Origin: Calendula officinalis
Lineage: Eukaryota > Streptophyta > Magnoliopsida > Asterales > Asteraceae
Assembly (NCBI GenBank): GCA_963853835.1
Contig: OY970830.1
Location: 39,331,966-39,395,965 of the forward strand
DNA length: 64,000 bases
Direction: 5' to 3'
Shown: piece by piece, positions 1 through 11,447 of the stretch
How the letters are laid out: the number at the start of each line of letters is the position of its first letter
How positions within the stretch are numbered: the first letter of the stretch is position 1
Program-made: the position numbers and the translations under genes
Notes under the pieces: generated by a model
The model's input: only the letters and a program-made list of their open reading frames with translations
What the model was told of the DNA's origin: nothing
Database searches by the model: none

Positions 1-313
1 CCTATATAATTCTCGGGTTTGGGTCACGCGGTTTGGGTCAAGATCCGGCCTTGACCCGGTTTGACTTATGGGCCAAAATTAGTCCATACTAGAGTCAACA
101 TTCGTCAAAATAGTCAACAAAAGTCAACTAGGGTTTCTAGATTTCGGCTAGGGTTTTGAGTTCAGTCATGGGTTCCGGTTTAGCATATGTTCGGATCAAG
201 GAAAGTCAAATCTAGTCACTCTAGGTCAAAAGTCAAGCATGTTGGTCAACTAGGGTTAAGGTTCGGTTTCTAGGGTTTATGTTTAGGTGTGGGTCGGCCG
301 AATAGGCCAAGAC
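1..313. repeat. Repetitive flank of first solo LTR (left part)
   Basis: No gene is visible. The stretch is rich in GTCAA and CTAGGGTTT words, typical of retrotransposon LTR or leader DNA. It continues after the solo LTR at 2796 (the flanks join at the duplicated AAGAC), so the solo LTR landed inside an older repeat. The older repeat's ends are not identifiable here. Confidence 0.4.
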
Positions 314-737
314 TGTAACATCCTAAAACCGGCCTAGTTGTTTTAGGTATATAATGATATTTGGAAAAAATATCTATTTGACCTTGTATGGAATAAACTG
401 ACTAAATGTTAAATTAATTGTTTGACCTTTTGTCCTTTTATGATATTTTAATCAAGGGATTAAAATATCCATTTTCTGAAATGTTTAAATGAAAATATGA
501 TTTTTATATCTTTAGATCCCTTGTCGGATCTCGTTTCCAGAAATGCTTTCGTTTTTAAAATTGGAGTCCGTTAGGTATTTTAAATAAATTAATTACGAAA
601 GGGACTTTTTATATTGTATTGTTTAACAATTATAAAAAGAAAAGAAAAATCAAGTGGGGCCCCTTGGGAGTATGCTCGGCAGAATGGAGGGGGTTTGGGG
701 ACCCTTTTTCTTTCTCCTCATTGGACACTCTTATCCA

Positions 738-804
<67 letters not shown>

Positions 805-2790
805 ATACGTCTCCCTCTCTCTCTAGTTTATCTTCTTCTTGTTCTTGAGTAATCCTTGGTGATTCCTTGTGCTAGACCCGAAAATCATCACTAGAGTTTG
901 TGTAAAAGAAGCTTTGAAGTAAGCTACATCTTCTCCTTAACTTGTTTATGTTGTTCTTGGGTTATGGTTCGAACTAGGGTTTGTGATTGCTAGTGTTTTG
1001 TGGTTAAATCTTGTTATGAATGTTGTAGTAAGTGTTAGTACAAGCTTTTACATGAAATGTATGGTTGATTGTTGTTGGAAGACAATGTTTGGTGAAAATC
1101 ACCTTCAACCTCCATTAATGGTGGATGTTGAAGGTGGGTTTTGACAAACTTTGGATTTCTCGATGTTTGAATGGTTGGAATTGTTCATTAGGTTGAGAAA
1201 TTATATTTAGTAAGTTATGGAGGATGAAAACCTTGTATTGATGGATTTGTGAAGTAATCTAACTAGTGTTTGGATGATTGGGTCAAAATGGTAATCTAGG
1301 AATTGTGCAAGTAATATTTGGAATTTTGGTAATTGTGAACTTGATGAATTGTTAGATGATTAGGAATTGATAATCTAAGAAGTATGTGATAGTTGATGGA
1401 AATGTGAAGGTGGTACAGGTTTAGTTTGGTTTTGACCCGTTTGGGCCATTAGGTAGTAAATGACCTAAGGAACTTGGATTGTGAAAGTATAAGTACCTTG
1501 TTAGGTTTATGTGTTAGAAATGTTATTAATAACATTTGGTGAATTGTAAGTTGATGATATGATTATAGTTGAGAATGTCATAAATGTGTATTTTATGAGT
1601 CTTGTATTGTTAATGGTTAAGTTTGACGATTGTGACAATTCGGTGGATTCGTTACTAATTCGGTATACTTGTTACAGGAACCGAGGAGGAGACTTAATGA
1701 TATTAGTTCACTGAGTTACGGGATTGAAGGTTACGGTGAGTGGATTTAACCTCCAACTTGTGTTCGGTTTCAATTGGTTCGGTATATGCATACTTGGTAA
1801 AAATGCAGGAAATTACCAGACGTGGGGAGTTCGCATCGCGAACTCCCGTTCCCGATCGCGAAGTGACTCCAGCAAAGTTGGTCGATGGTCGCGAAGTAGT
1901 TCACGTCGGAGTTCCCGACGCGAACTCTAGTTCACGATCGTGAACTTGAGTTCGCGATTGAGAACTCTGCCGTGACATTTTTTCGCGGTGTTTTTCGTAG
2001 CTAGTCTACTTGTTATATATGCCTAGTGTTAGGGAATACCATACATGACCATGTGCACATAGGTGAAGAGACTTGGCTCGATTGGTAGCAACAACTCGGT
2101 TTGATTGGTAACCGAGGACTCGGTTTGATTGGTAACCGAGGTTTGAGAAGTCAGTGCGCTGGGCATCGGGTATCGACTAATAGGGTATCCGACCTTACCT
2201 GTATTTGTTGCATGGTTAAGGGGAGGGAGTTGCCCGGGTGTTGGATACGAAACGCTATCGGTTACCGTGGTTTGGCCGACCATGGTTTAAGGCTCCGGCA
2301 GGACCCCGATCTTCTCGAACAAACATAGATTTCCCAACCGGAGATGTTTTATAACTTCCGTGTTTTAGTGAATACCCAACCGGAGATGTTTTATAACTTC
2401 CGTGTTTTAGTGAACAGTGATCCGTGGTTAGGTGGCTTTTAGATAGTAGAGATGTCTATGCTAGCTTGTTGGGCTTTACAGAATTTGTAGATTATATTCA
2501 TTCACTTAGCTTTGTGCTAATCCCTCCCTCGTTGAATCTTTTCAGGTGATCGGTGCTATGGACGGGATGATTGACCAAGCTCAGTTTGATATGTTTTAAA
2601 AATGAGCCATGTCATTTAAGTGACACCGTTAATGTATTGTTTAAGAAATATTTATTTGGAAGCTTATTGTGGGACCTTGTTTGTAAACTAAACTAAACTA
2701 AGATAAACTAAACTGACCTAGAGAATAACCTAATCGCCTCCGGGCATTTTGAAAAAAAAAAAAAAGCTTTCTAAATTTTGCGGTGTTACA
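314..2790 (+). mobile_element. Solo LTR of a Ty3/gypsy-like retrotransposon
   Basis: The segment begins TGTAACATCC and ends GGTGTTACA, so it has TG...CA ends in a short inverted repeat. It is flanked on both sides by AAGAC (309-313 and 2791-2795), a 5-bp target duplication that proves insertion. No internal domain or second LTR is present, so it is a solo LTR left by LTR-LTR recombination. It holds a CT microsatellite (741-802), two copies of a unit of about 37 bp near 2336-2412, and a CpG-rich block of TCGCGA/GTTCGCG words (1830-1965) also found in the Tekay-like LTRs of this window. Plus orientation is inferred from that resemblance and is uncertain. ORFs of Ser-Leu repeats in it are artefacts of the CT run. 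Confidence 0.85.
741..802. repeat. (CT)n microsatellite
   Basis: About 31 uninterrupted CT units lie inside the solo LTR. They give rise to spurious Ser-Leu ORFs in three frames. Confidence 0.95.
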
Positions 2791-2795
2791 AAGAC

Positions 2796-3560
2796 CCTAC
2801 GGTTCGGTTCTAGATCAGGTAGGGCTCGAGATTTCAAGGCTAGATCTAGGGTTTAAGGCACCACATGGTTAGATCTAGGGTTCAAGCATCAAAACAATTA
2901 ATCAAACAACAAGTCTAGTGATTAATGATCAATCGAATGAACACACACACATGTATACGAGTACATGCATATATGCTACGGATATGGTGGCTAACCGAGA
3001 CCATATGGCCTAGGGCCATGGTCTCGGGTTCAAATCATAACACGAAGAAGGAAAAAGGAAAGAAAAACAAGGGTTTAGGGTTCATACCTTGGATCAAACG
3101 AACAAGAAGATCGAATGGAGATGCTTGCTTGATCGAAACCGAATGAAGATGGTGATGGGGTTGTTTCGGCCGAATGAAGGGTGAGCAAATAGGAGGTAGG
3201 GTTTAGCAAATGAGAAATATATATAGGGTAGTAATCTAGGGTTTGATGGAAGAGTCATACTAGGATTAGAACTCTTTTAAACATGAAGATAAAGATTAAG
3301 CTCAAGGGATAAGATCACAAGAACATGAAGCATTCAACCTCACCCACAAGGGGTTCGGCCGAACAAGGAAGGGCACGAGCAAGGGTGCTCGGCCACATGG
3401 TGGTCGGGTTTAGGAGCTTGGTTCATTCGAGTCACATTTAAATTAAATTTATACGTTTATTGTGTAACCGATAAAAGTTACTATTTTAAGAAATGTTTTT
3501 AGCTCAATGTGTCACCATAAGAAAATAATAATGTTGTGCTGAATACAATAGTCAAACACT
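2796..3560. repeat. Repetitive flank of first solo LTR (right part)
   Basis: Continuation of the older repeat seen at 1-313, with CGGCCGAA and CTAGGGTTT words. On the minus strand a purine-rich GGTATG site near 3085-3090 resembles a 5' splice site often seen in LTR leader regions. A 73-residue ORF at 2925-3146 has no recognisable features and is probably chance. Confidence 0.35.
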
Positions 3561-3561
3561 A

Positions 3562-3939
3562 ATGTATGGTGTAAAAATTGATGTTTTGTTGTGTGTTTGG
3601 ATGCCAAAAATAGAAATGTATAAAAGTAGAAACTTTCTAAATAAGGAAAGTTCTAGAAATGAAATGAGATTACATACCGGAAATATCGAGTTGTCACAAT
3701 ACCAACTTCCTCCGCCACCGTCACAACCACCGCAACCGCTGGCACCTCATACTCTTCTTTTCGCCGCTAAGCAGCTTACAACCCCTAAATCGAAAGCCAA
3801 AATCAGTACTTCCCGGCCGATTTTGAAAATTAAACCATCCACCAGGAGAACTAAGCCGCTACCCCCAAAACCTGATCCTAAAATTGATGAATCCGACCAG
3901 TTTGAAAGCCCTATTACATTTACTGTGTGTAGATATTAA
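3562..3939 (+). CDS. Unidentified proline-rich ORF, possible first exon of a decayed gene
   Basis: A 125-residue ORF that I do not recognise. The first about 45 residues look random. From about residue 45 it becomes proline-rich (runs of P with Q and S), then basic (Lys, Arg, Ser, Thr), ending in an acidic DESDQFE segment. The base composition of 3690-3930 is markedly more GC-rich than the flanks, as expected for an exon. Downstream, short open segments at 4248-4316, 4672-4715 and 5006-5068 sit between AG and GT dinucleotides in splice-like contexts. That suggests a disrupted multi-exon gene, but none of it is confirmed. An intact short gene or chance are the alternatives. Confidence 0.3.
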   Translation: MYGVKIDVLLCVWMPKIEMYKSRNFLNKESSRNEMRLHTGNIELSQYQLPPPPSQPPQPLAPHTLLFAAKQLTTPKSKAKISTSRPILKIKPSTRRTKPLPPKPDPKIDESDQFESPITFTVCRY

Positions 3940-4074
3940 ATTAACCTACCGTTTCAAATCTACCGGTCCTCCGATTATGATTCGTTTGATAATACTGCAA
4001 GTACCTCTTATGTTAATCTACCATTTCAAATTCGACGGTACTATGGTTGTCATTCGCTTAACAAAGTTGTTCTT

Positions 4075-4160
4075 CAGTTGTTCTTCCATAATTAGTCCCT
4101 TTTCAGTTGTTCTTCCATAATTAGTCCCTTTTCAGTTGTTCTTCCATAATTAGTCCCTTA
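4075..4160. repeat. Three tandem copies of a 29-bp unit
   Basis: The unit CAGTTGTTCTTCCATAATTA plus nine further bases repeats at 4075, 4104 and 4133, the last copy slightly short. The copies are essentially identical, so the duplication is recent. It lies just after the proline-rich ORF. Confidence 0.9.
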
Positions 4161-5831
4161 ATTAGATACTTCTGCTTCCATACTGTTATTGATTTGTAAT
4201 GGTTACCCATTTAACCTAAAGTGTGTGCAACCTATGATTTTGCAGAAATGGGTGCACATTCAGATCAAATCATCCCCAATACGTGTAATGCATATGTACC
4301 ATCTTCTTTATCCGGTATGTAATTTGTATTTCTTATTCATAATAATTAATTAGTTGTTAAATTTATCAATTGATGAAGGTTAAAAGAAATCACAGAATGA
4401 TAATGATGATGGTAAATTATCATGAATCAATCCAGGAAATTGGTTGGTGTCATCTGTGGGGTAATTAGCAGTGTCAATAAGATGGAGAATCGTGTTTGAG
4501 TTGTGTAATATTTGTTTATGTGCAGTAGTTGTGTATAATGTTGATGTACTTTAACATGTTATTATGCATTTTATACTAAACATTAATTTAATATCTACTT
4601 TATACCTTAAACAGGTATAGTCAAAAAACTATTAACCATAATATCATATTTGAATTTATTTTGTGTGCAGCAGGAATATTAAAACAGCTATTAAGCAATA
4701 ATGAGACTTTTTAAGATTGAAACTGGTATATTCAAAAAACCATTTCTTATTTTTATTTTTTTCCCAATATTTGCTGTTTTTTTGAATTTTTTTCTCTGGC
4801 ACTCTGGCAGAACCCTATAATTTGACTGATTTTAAAGTCAAATGGTAAATATGGAATGATTGCTTGCCATGAATCTAGATAACGGGTATATATATATTTA
4901 AAGTTTATATATTGTTCATATTTTTAAATCATAATTATTGATTCATATATATTTTAAAGCAGAAAAGTGGCACTAACATTCTGGTATTTGCATTTTGTTT
5001 GCAGTGGGTGTGTTAAATATCAAGATTTCATTTAGATTGAAGCATTGTACCCTTTCTGAATATACCGGTAAGAGAACTACTTGTATTTTACCTAATTTAT
5101 AACTATTATACCTTTTGATAAATTTGTCGACTTTTTATAAATAAATTTACAACAAACTTCTATTATTTCCATACATTAAAGTAGTTTCTAAAAGCAATTG
5201 TATTTATGTAAGTTGCTTTTGTTATTCACATAATGTTCATATAAATACACAAGGAGGAGCCAAAAATCAGGAAATGATTTCTTCTCATTAAGAGATAAAC
5301 CGTTACAACAATATTGCCTAAATCAAATATGTTAAGTTTTCTGATAGAGGCAGCAGATTGCTAAGGAAAACTGCTAAGGAAAATGCAGACCATGATCTTC
5401 GATGATATGGGTAATGATTTGAATATTATTTTCATGCGTCTGTATTTATATCTTGGATGGATAATGGATGTTTTGGTTTATACTTGAAAACATCTCATTT
5501 GATAATAAATCGATTAGTTAAAAAAATTCAAATAGATTCAAAAAAATGTTAAAAAATAGAAGATATCCCTGATATGAGATATTTTCAATTTTAGTGATTT
5601 TTAAACATTTTTTTGAATTTTTTTTACTGTTATCCTTATCGACCCATCTCCCACTATATATGATGAATCTAAGTCTGTTTGTGACAAAACGGGTCGGGTT
5701 GACCCAACTTTCTCCTAAACAGTTAGAGTAAGTGTAACTGTTTTTAGATGGCTCTAATGTAATTCGAACACAATTCCTATGCAGGGTTCAAATGATGAAT
5801 CTAAGTCTGTGATACGAACGTTGATGCTAAG
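4161..5831. other. AT-rich spacer with exon-like islands
   Basis: Mostly AT-rich sequence without long ORFs. Three short islands flanked by AG on the left and GT on the right (about 4248-4316, 4672-4715, 5006-5068) stay open across hypothetical joins for a few dozen codons. They could be remains of the gene whose first exon might be the ORF at 3562. Nothing else recognisable was seen. Confidence 0.25.
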
Positions 5832-6146
5832 TGTCACACCCCGCCAAAAGTGATTTGCGGAAGAACGGGCGTGCGACTATCATGAGTAAACATAGCATAT
5901 GATTATCGTAAACAATAAATGTTTGATAAAAAGTACTGTCACCAAAATTTAATGTAAACAACGTAGTTGAACCAAAACATAGTTTTTAACTAAAATTTAG
6001 AGGTGACATCTTTACAAAATGAAAGCTTGACTCCAATGCATGCGACTCAATGCCTAGCTTAGTTACCTGAAAAACATAAGTAAAAGTATCAACAAAATTG
6101 TTGAGTGAATTCACGGGTTTTTAATAAGATCAAATAGTTCCATAGT

Positions 6147-6565
6147 TTTCGTATGCCGCTCATGGCAAAAATAGTTTGATGATATAAAACGTTTAAAAAA
6201 AATAGTCTACTAAAAAGTAGTAGTAGAAATAATCATTTCGTATGCCTTCATTAGCAAAAATAGTGTGATGATATTAATTTTGAAAATAGTCTGCTCAAAA
6301 GCAGTAGTAAAATCATAATAATTTTCGTATGTCATCGTTGGCAAAAATAGTGTGATGATATAAACGTTAAAAATAGTCTGCTCAAAAGCAGTAGTAGAAA
6401 TAATAGTTTTAGTATGCCATCATTGGCAAAAATAGTGTGATGATATAAACGTTAAAAATAGTCTGCTCAAAAGCAGTAGTAGAAACAATAGTTTTAGTAT
6501 GCCATCATTGGCAAAAATAGTGTGATGATATAACGTTAAAATGACCTGCTCCGAGAACAGGGGCA
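6147..6565. repeat. Nearly five tandem units of about 85 bp, each with a small hairpin
   Basis: The unit runs GTATGCC..., GGCAAAAATAG, TGTGATGATATAA, then a hairpin CTGCTCAAAAGCAG and AGTAGAAA. The first copy has CTACTAAAAAGTAG at the hairpin: one stem pair is A:T where later copies have G:C, so base pairing is kept while the sequence changes. The last copy is truncated, with a different loop. Confidence 0.85.
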
Positions 6566-6949
6566 CGATAAAATCGCAAGAAGAAACATGTGACGGTGAT
6601 CCCCCAAAAGGTTAGCTATACCCTTTTGAGTTAAAATCTCGACCCTAAGTCCATAACCAAAACAACAACTCTAAACGCATTTCCAATCTGGATATACACT
6701 CCTCGTGGTCGGTAAACACCGATAAATGATCAATAACGTGTGGGAGGGTGAGTCTCAGCCAATAGTACTATCTGCATATCCAGGGCCTAGTCGCAACTAG
6801 CTAATGATTATGTATGTAAGCATATACGCACTTCCATGCACTACATCTAAACCTAGTCCGAGATAAGGATTCGTTGTCAAGTTTCCAAAAATAGTTTTCA
6901 TCACGATATAGTAAACGTTTATAAATATTGTAAACATTTATAAAATAGT

Positions 6950-7245
6950 TGATATGTTTTTCACCCCAAAAGTGAAATAGTTCAAAGTTCAAACATATAG
7001 TAGTAAAAGAGAGGTTGTGAACTTATAGTCACAAATAGATTTATAGAAATAGTTGTTATGTTTTTCACCCCAAATTTATAAAACAGTAAATAAAATGCGG
7101 TAAAAAGTGGGGCTGTGAACTCACGGTCACAATAAGGTTTATTAAATACACATTGGAACATTTATAAAAGCATTTGTTATGTTTTTCACCCCAAGTTTGT
7201 AAAGCAGTATAATACAGTAAAATGTGGGGCTGTGAACTCACTTTA
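6950..7245. repeat. Three diverged tandem units of about 125 bp
   Basis: Each unit holds TATGTTTTTCACCCCAA followed by a GTGGGGCTGTGAACTCA-like block and GTCACAA. The copies differ by indels and substitutions, so this duplication is older than the 85-bp set upstream. Confidence 0.75.
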
Positions 7246-8399
7246 GCGAAGCTTCCAAATTCGTAGTTGGGGATTCCAACCAAAGTTTCCTAGCGTCCTA
7301 TCGAAAGAGAGAGATCGGAGATGGTTGCCGGTATAGTGTGAGCTTAGCCGGAGAAATGTCTGATCGCTAGGAGAGAGAGAGTTGTGAATCGTCGGAGCTT
7401 CTTAAACTCGCCGGTAAACGTTGCTTGCGACTTGGCTCAAATCCGAGAGATATAGGCCGGAGAAAGAGACGAGTGAAAACGGCTACCGGTGATCTGGTTA
7501 TGGAGATGCCGGAGTTTGGTTGCTTCACCGGAAAAAGGATCGCCGAAGTTTCTTGTTTCTACATGGCCGTAGCGGTAAACGAAAAAAAAGGAATGGAGAT
7601 GGTGACTTCCTGGTTTGTATGCAAGTCGAAGAGAGAAAATTGTGAGATCTGATTTTTTGAGAGTTGTAAGGTAGAATGATGATTATAGGATTTAGAGTAG
7701 GCAAACAACATACTATCTTTAATCCCTAAAAAGTGGGAAATCAGTTAATGGAGGAGACATGTTGATGATATAGGGGTGTGGGGTTTTGACGAGTTCAGGT
7801 GGGTAAAGGGGTAGGTAATTTGGGTTTAAAAATTAAATTAAGTGTTTACTTGTTACTGGTACAGTTAACTGGTAAAATATTTTTATCGGAGTTTTACTTG
7901 GTTCTTGATCGTGGTTATTTATTGATAAAAATATATCACCACAAAAATACATTTAGTCACTTTCGATATTCTCGTGTTATACATAGTAGTACATGTTAAT
8001 ACTTGTATATTTAATCGTGTAGGATAGTTCATGTTATATTATTCGTACCTGTTACTTTTGTCTCACTAAAACTTCATTATATAAAATATAAAGTTTATAT
8101 TTTTGGTTCCAATTCACATTTACTTAAATCACCAACTCGCTAAATTGCAGTTTTAACTGTTCAAACACCATCAACCATTTACTTGCATCAATAGTGATAT
8201 GCACTAAAATACATAATGTGTAGGTTTTGCTAGACCTTTTATTAATGATACAAAATTGTTCAATAATCTAGGTTGAAATAAAAATCGGGTCAAATACCCG
8301 ATTTTGAGGGTTGTCACACTAAGTGGGGCCAACTTTATCAGAGAAGAAAAGATAAAGGATAAGGCTTGAAGTTTATTGTTATCTCGAATGCTAATTTAA

Positions 8400-8600
8400 A
8401 TTAGGGTTTTGTTAATAACAGCCCTAAGGGCTGTTATTAAGAGGTGGTTACGTGCATAAATCGTTTATACATTCAGTAGTGGGGGTTGATTCCTAAAATG
8501 CAGGGGGGGTTATTGATTATTGTACAAATTTTTTATGCGTGTCTTGACATCTTAGTAACAGCCCTAGGGCTGTCATTATCATTTTCCTTTAAATTATTAG
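8400..8600. mobile_element. Possible MITE or foldback unit with palindromic ends
   Basis: Two near-perfect palindromes built on AACAGCCCTAGGGCTGTT lie about 150 bp apart (near 8412-8440 and 8556-8580). Such palindromic ends bracketing a short non-coding body suggest a small non-autonomous DNA element. No clear target duplication was found, so the class is open. The surrounding 8324-8716 shows no gene. Confidence 0.4.
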
Positions 8601-8721
8601 GAAATATGTTATTTGAGTTCTTTTAGGATTATGCTAAGGCTTTGGTTCGGTTCTATTAGTAAGGGCTAGCCACCATTGCTTACTCATTCATTGAGAAATT
8701 TGTTTATTTGTCTTTTATTAT

Positions 8722-9533
8722 TGTTGGGTTTTCTATGCATCTAGCCACAATTTACTTAAGGTGGAAATCAAAAGTAACTTGGTAGAACACTGACCCGATT
8801 AAAACTATTTGGACCGTTAGGTTTACAATTCTAACGCAACTAGAATTTATTTAATAACTAATTAAATAATAAATTCAAAACTTACATTGTTATGGTTTGG
8901 AGAAGGAGACAAACCTTGTGATCTTGTTCTTGCCAGGTTATCACACTATGCCTAGGATTCAAGAAAGAATCCCTCTATCGTTTCACACCCAAGGGTTATC
9001 ACGAACAGGACAATATACCACTAGGTAGTATGAAGCACCTTGAGAAAACGAGTACCCAAACCTAAACCGAAAACCCTTTCGCTTCGAAGGCAGCGGCGGC
9101 GGCGGCGCAAGTGGCGGTGGTGCGGCAGCGGCGGTGGCTGGTCGGCGGCAGTCGGGTGGCGGTGGTGTTGTGTTCGGCCGGGTAGGGAGCAACACAAGGA
9201 GGCAAGAAAAGTGTATTAGGTCAATACCCTTTACCTCTTATTTATAATAGTTGAAACCCAATTAGAGTCAAACTCAAATTGGTCCAAGCCCACCACAAGC
9301 CCATTGTCAATTAATTAATCCAATAATTAATTACAAGCCCGATACCATTAACTAGTTAATAACCCATCAACTAGTTAAACCCGTTAAGCCCGATTGTCGT
9401 TTAATTAAACTATTAATTAAACGTCTCGTTAATTCTCGTGTTCGATGATTCCTCGAGGGCAACCCGAATAGGACTCTAAAATACCCGAACCGGAATACCG
9501 GTTTATTTGATGTGTTGGACACCAATTCCAACA
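8722..9533 (-). repeat. 3' LTR of the Ty1/copia element
   Basis: 812 bp with TG...CA ends (plus strand). It has a GGC-rich tract (about 9090-9180) longer than in its partner, which explains most of the length difference. Many substitutions separate it from 24117-24903, more than for the other LTR pairs in this window, so this is the older insertion. The proline-rich ORF over it is an artefact of the GGC tract. Confidence 0.92.
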
Positions 9534-10760
9534 GCCTCCCACTTGTACATCTCATCAACTATAAACGGTATGCGTAAGTGTTTCCTTTAGAGTGTGCATT
9601 ACTATGTGCAGCTGCTGAACTCTGAACTATCAGAAACACTCCTATGATAAGTGATCATATGTCCTTCGTTACACGATATCACATAACTAGTGACATGTAC
9701 TTGTCAATCACTCTAGTTACGATTATGTTTCCTGATTCGAGATTTATGATGACGTTTCGACTACATAATTGAACTTTCAATTTAGTCATGACCTGCGCAG
9801 GTACTTCAGTGTCACATCAAATCAACAGGGGGCCCAAAGATATCTCCTCTATCACTTTGATCAGAGGGAACGAATAAACCATAACTACACCATCTTCCTT
9901 CATAGTCATCACATGACGCATGGAACTAGTCTGTATAGCTACCAGTTACGAATAGCGTTGGAGTTAGACCAATGCATCATGAAATCGTACTAAGGAAATG
10001 ATGTATCTTGGTTTGAAGACTCATATGATATTATCGCCTCACAATTACCCATGATGAAGTCCATGGGGTAATACTCTGAGCGTTGGTTTGTCCAACATTT
10101 AAATACACCTTTTAAATGCTCATGAGAGTAGCAGCAATCTCCATGCAATGTTCATCCTTTTGAACAATCTACTAACTCTCCCATGACATCTTAATTCAGT
10201 TCTCATTTCCATGAGAACGACTGACTGTGGACGTTTAAGTAGTCTCTCATATTACTTTGGAGTTAGACCAATGCATCATGAAATCGTACTAAGGAAATGA
10301 TGTATCTTGGTTTGAAGACTCATACGATATTATCGCCTCACAATTACCCATGATGAAGTCCATGGGGTAATACTCTGAGCGTTGGTTTGTCCAACATTTA
10401 AATACACCTTTTAAATGCTCATGAGAGTAGCAGCAATCTCCATGCAATGTTCATCCTTTTGAACAATCTACTAACTCTCCCATGACATCTTAATTCAGTT
10501 CTCATTTCCATGAGAACGACTGACTGTGGACGTTTAAGTAGTCTCTCATATTACTTTGGAATATGTTCTAAACATGCAAAAGGTTGAAATGGAATAATTA
10601 AATACTATATGAATGATAGAACACTTGCAAATTATTTAATCTCCATAAATAAATCATCAATTCTTACAATTTAATTTTCACTACAAATTTCAAATGAATA
10701 ACACTTTATGATAAGTCACTATGAAATCTAATTCCTATCGTTCTCGCATGAGCATCATGC
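9534..10760 (-). other. Copia 3' region between RNase H and 3' LTR, with a 299-bp tandem duplication
   Basis: Untranslated 3' part of the copia element. A 299-bp unit is repeated in tandem at 9961-10259 and 10260-10558. The copies differ at one visible position (TATGATATT against TACGATATT). No ORF of note. Confidence 0.85.
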
Positions 10761-10769
10761 TTGGCACGA

Positions 10770-11005
10770 CTCAGTGCTTTAGTGAAAGGATCAGCCGGGT
10801 TATTTTCCGACGATACTCTAGTCACTATGATGTCACCTTCCTCAACACGCTCTCACATAGTGATACTTTCTGAGTATATGCCTGGTTCGACTATGATCTT
10901 TGGATTCTTTAGTCAAAGCGACTGCACCTTCATTGTCACAAAAGATTTTCAATGGGTCCTTGATGCTTGTTACGACACCAAGATCACGAATGAAATTCTT
11001 TAACC
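10770..11005 (-). pseudogene. C-terminal RNase H fragment of the copia pol
   Basis: The minus-strand translation gives WLKNFIRDLGVV, FCDNEGAVALTKE and HSRTRHILRKYHYVR, the last segment of a Ty1/copia RNase H. It directly continues the polyprotein that breaks off at 18694, where EASKEAT is followed by the nested element. The duplicated ATGTG (11006-11010 and 18694-18698) marks the break. Some length past the RIRHI-like block is degraded. Confidence 0.88.
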
Positions 11006-11010
11006 ATGTG

Positions 11011-11371
11011 TGTAACACCTCAATTTTCAAAACACTTTTTAAAGCATATTTTTAAATGAAAACATTACAATTCCGATATTCCCCAAAATACGGTTTAACA
11101 AAAAAACATCAAAGTTTATCAGAGTATTAAAGCCGGTGTTACAAAAACAATATCATAGCCATAGGATAAACGAGAACTACCTACGAGCTCCCGAGCTAAT
11201 CAACACAAGGCCACTTCTAACGCGACCCTCTAATCCATCGATCCTGAACCTGAGTACATAGCCAAAAACAAAGTAGTACGTGAGACAAAATAGTCTCGTG
11301 AGATACATGGGTTTTAGACCCGATATTAATGTATATAAATAATCACATTTATTAATAATCACATTTAGTAG

Positions 11372-11447
<76 letters not shown>

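Larger units (their letters stand above)
5832..8318 (-). mobile_element. Solo LTR with internal tandem repeats
   Basis: Begins TGTCACACCCC and ends GGTTGTCACA, with 5-bp duplications CTAAG at 5827-5831 and 8319-8323. The minus orientation is inferred because the reverse complement starts TGTGACAACCC, a common plant LTR start. No internal domain or partner LTR is present. It contains two sets of tandem repeats: units of 83-88 bp at about 6147-6565 and units of about 125 bp at about 6950-7245. An ORF at 7425-7652 lies in a purine-rich, GC-richer part and is not recognised. Confidence 0.85.

Noticed and set aside
614..852. Three overlapping ORFs of Ser-Leu repeats
   Set aside because: They are translations of the CT microsatellite at 741-802 in three frames inside a solo LTR.
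6147..6565. CRISPR-like array
   Set aside because: Units are contiguous tandem repeats without unique spacers, and the host is a plant nuclear genome.
8983..9195. Pro/Ala-rich ORF and its counterpart at 24378-24575
   Set aside because: Both lie in the copia LTR pair and depend on a GGC-rich tract of variable length, so not genes.
10842..11030. Separate small ORF at the left edge of the nested element
   Set aside because: Its first residues come from the nested LTR. The rest is the split copia RNase H.
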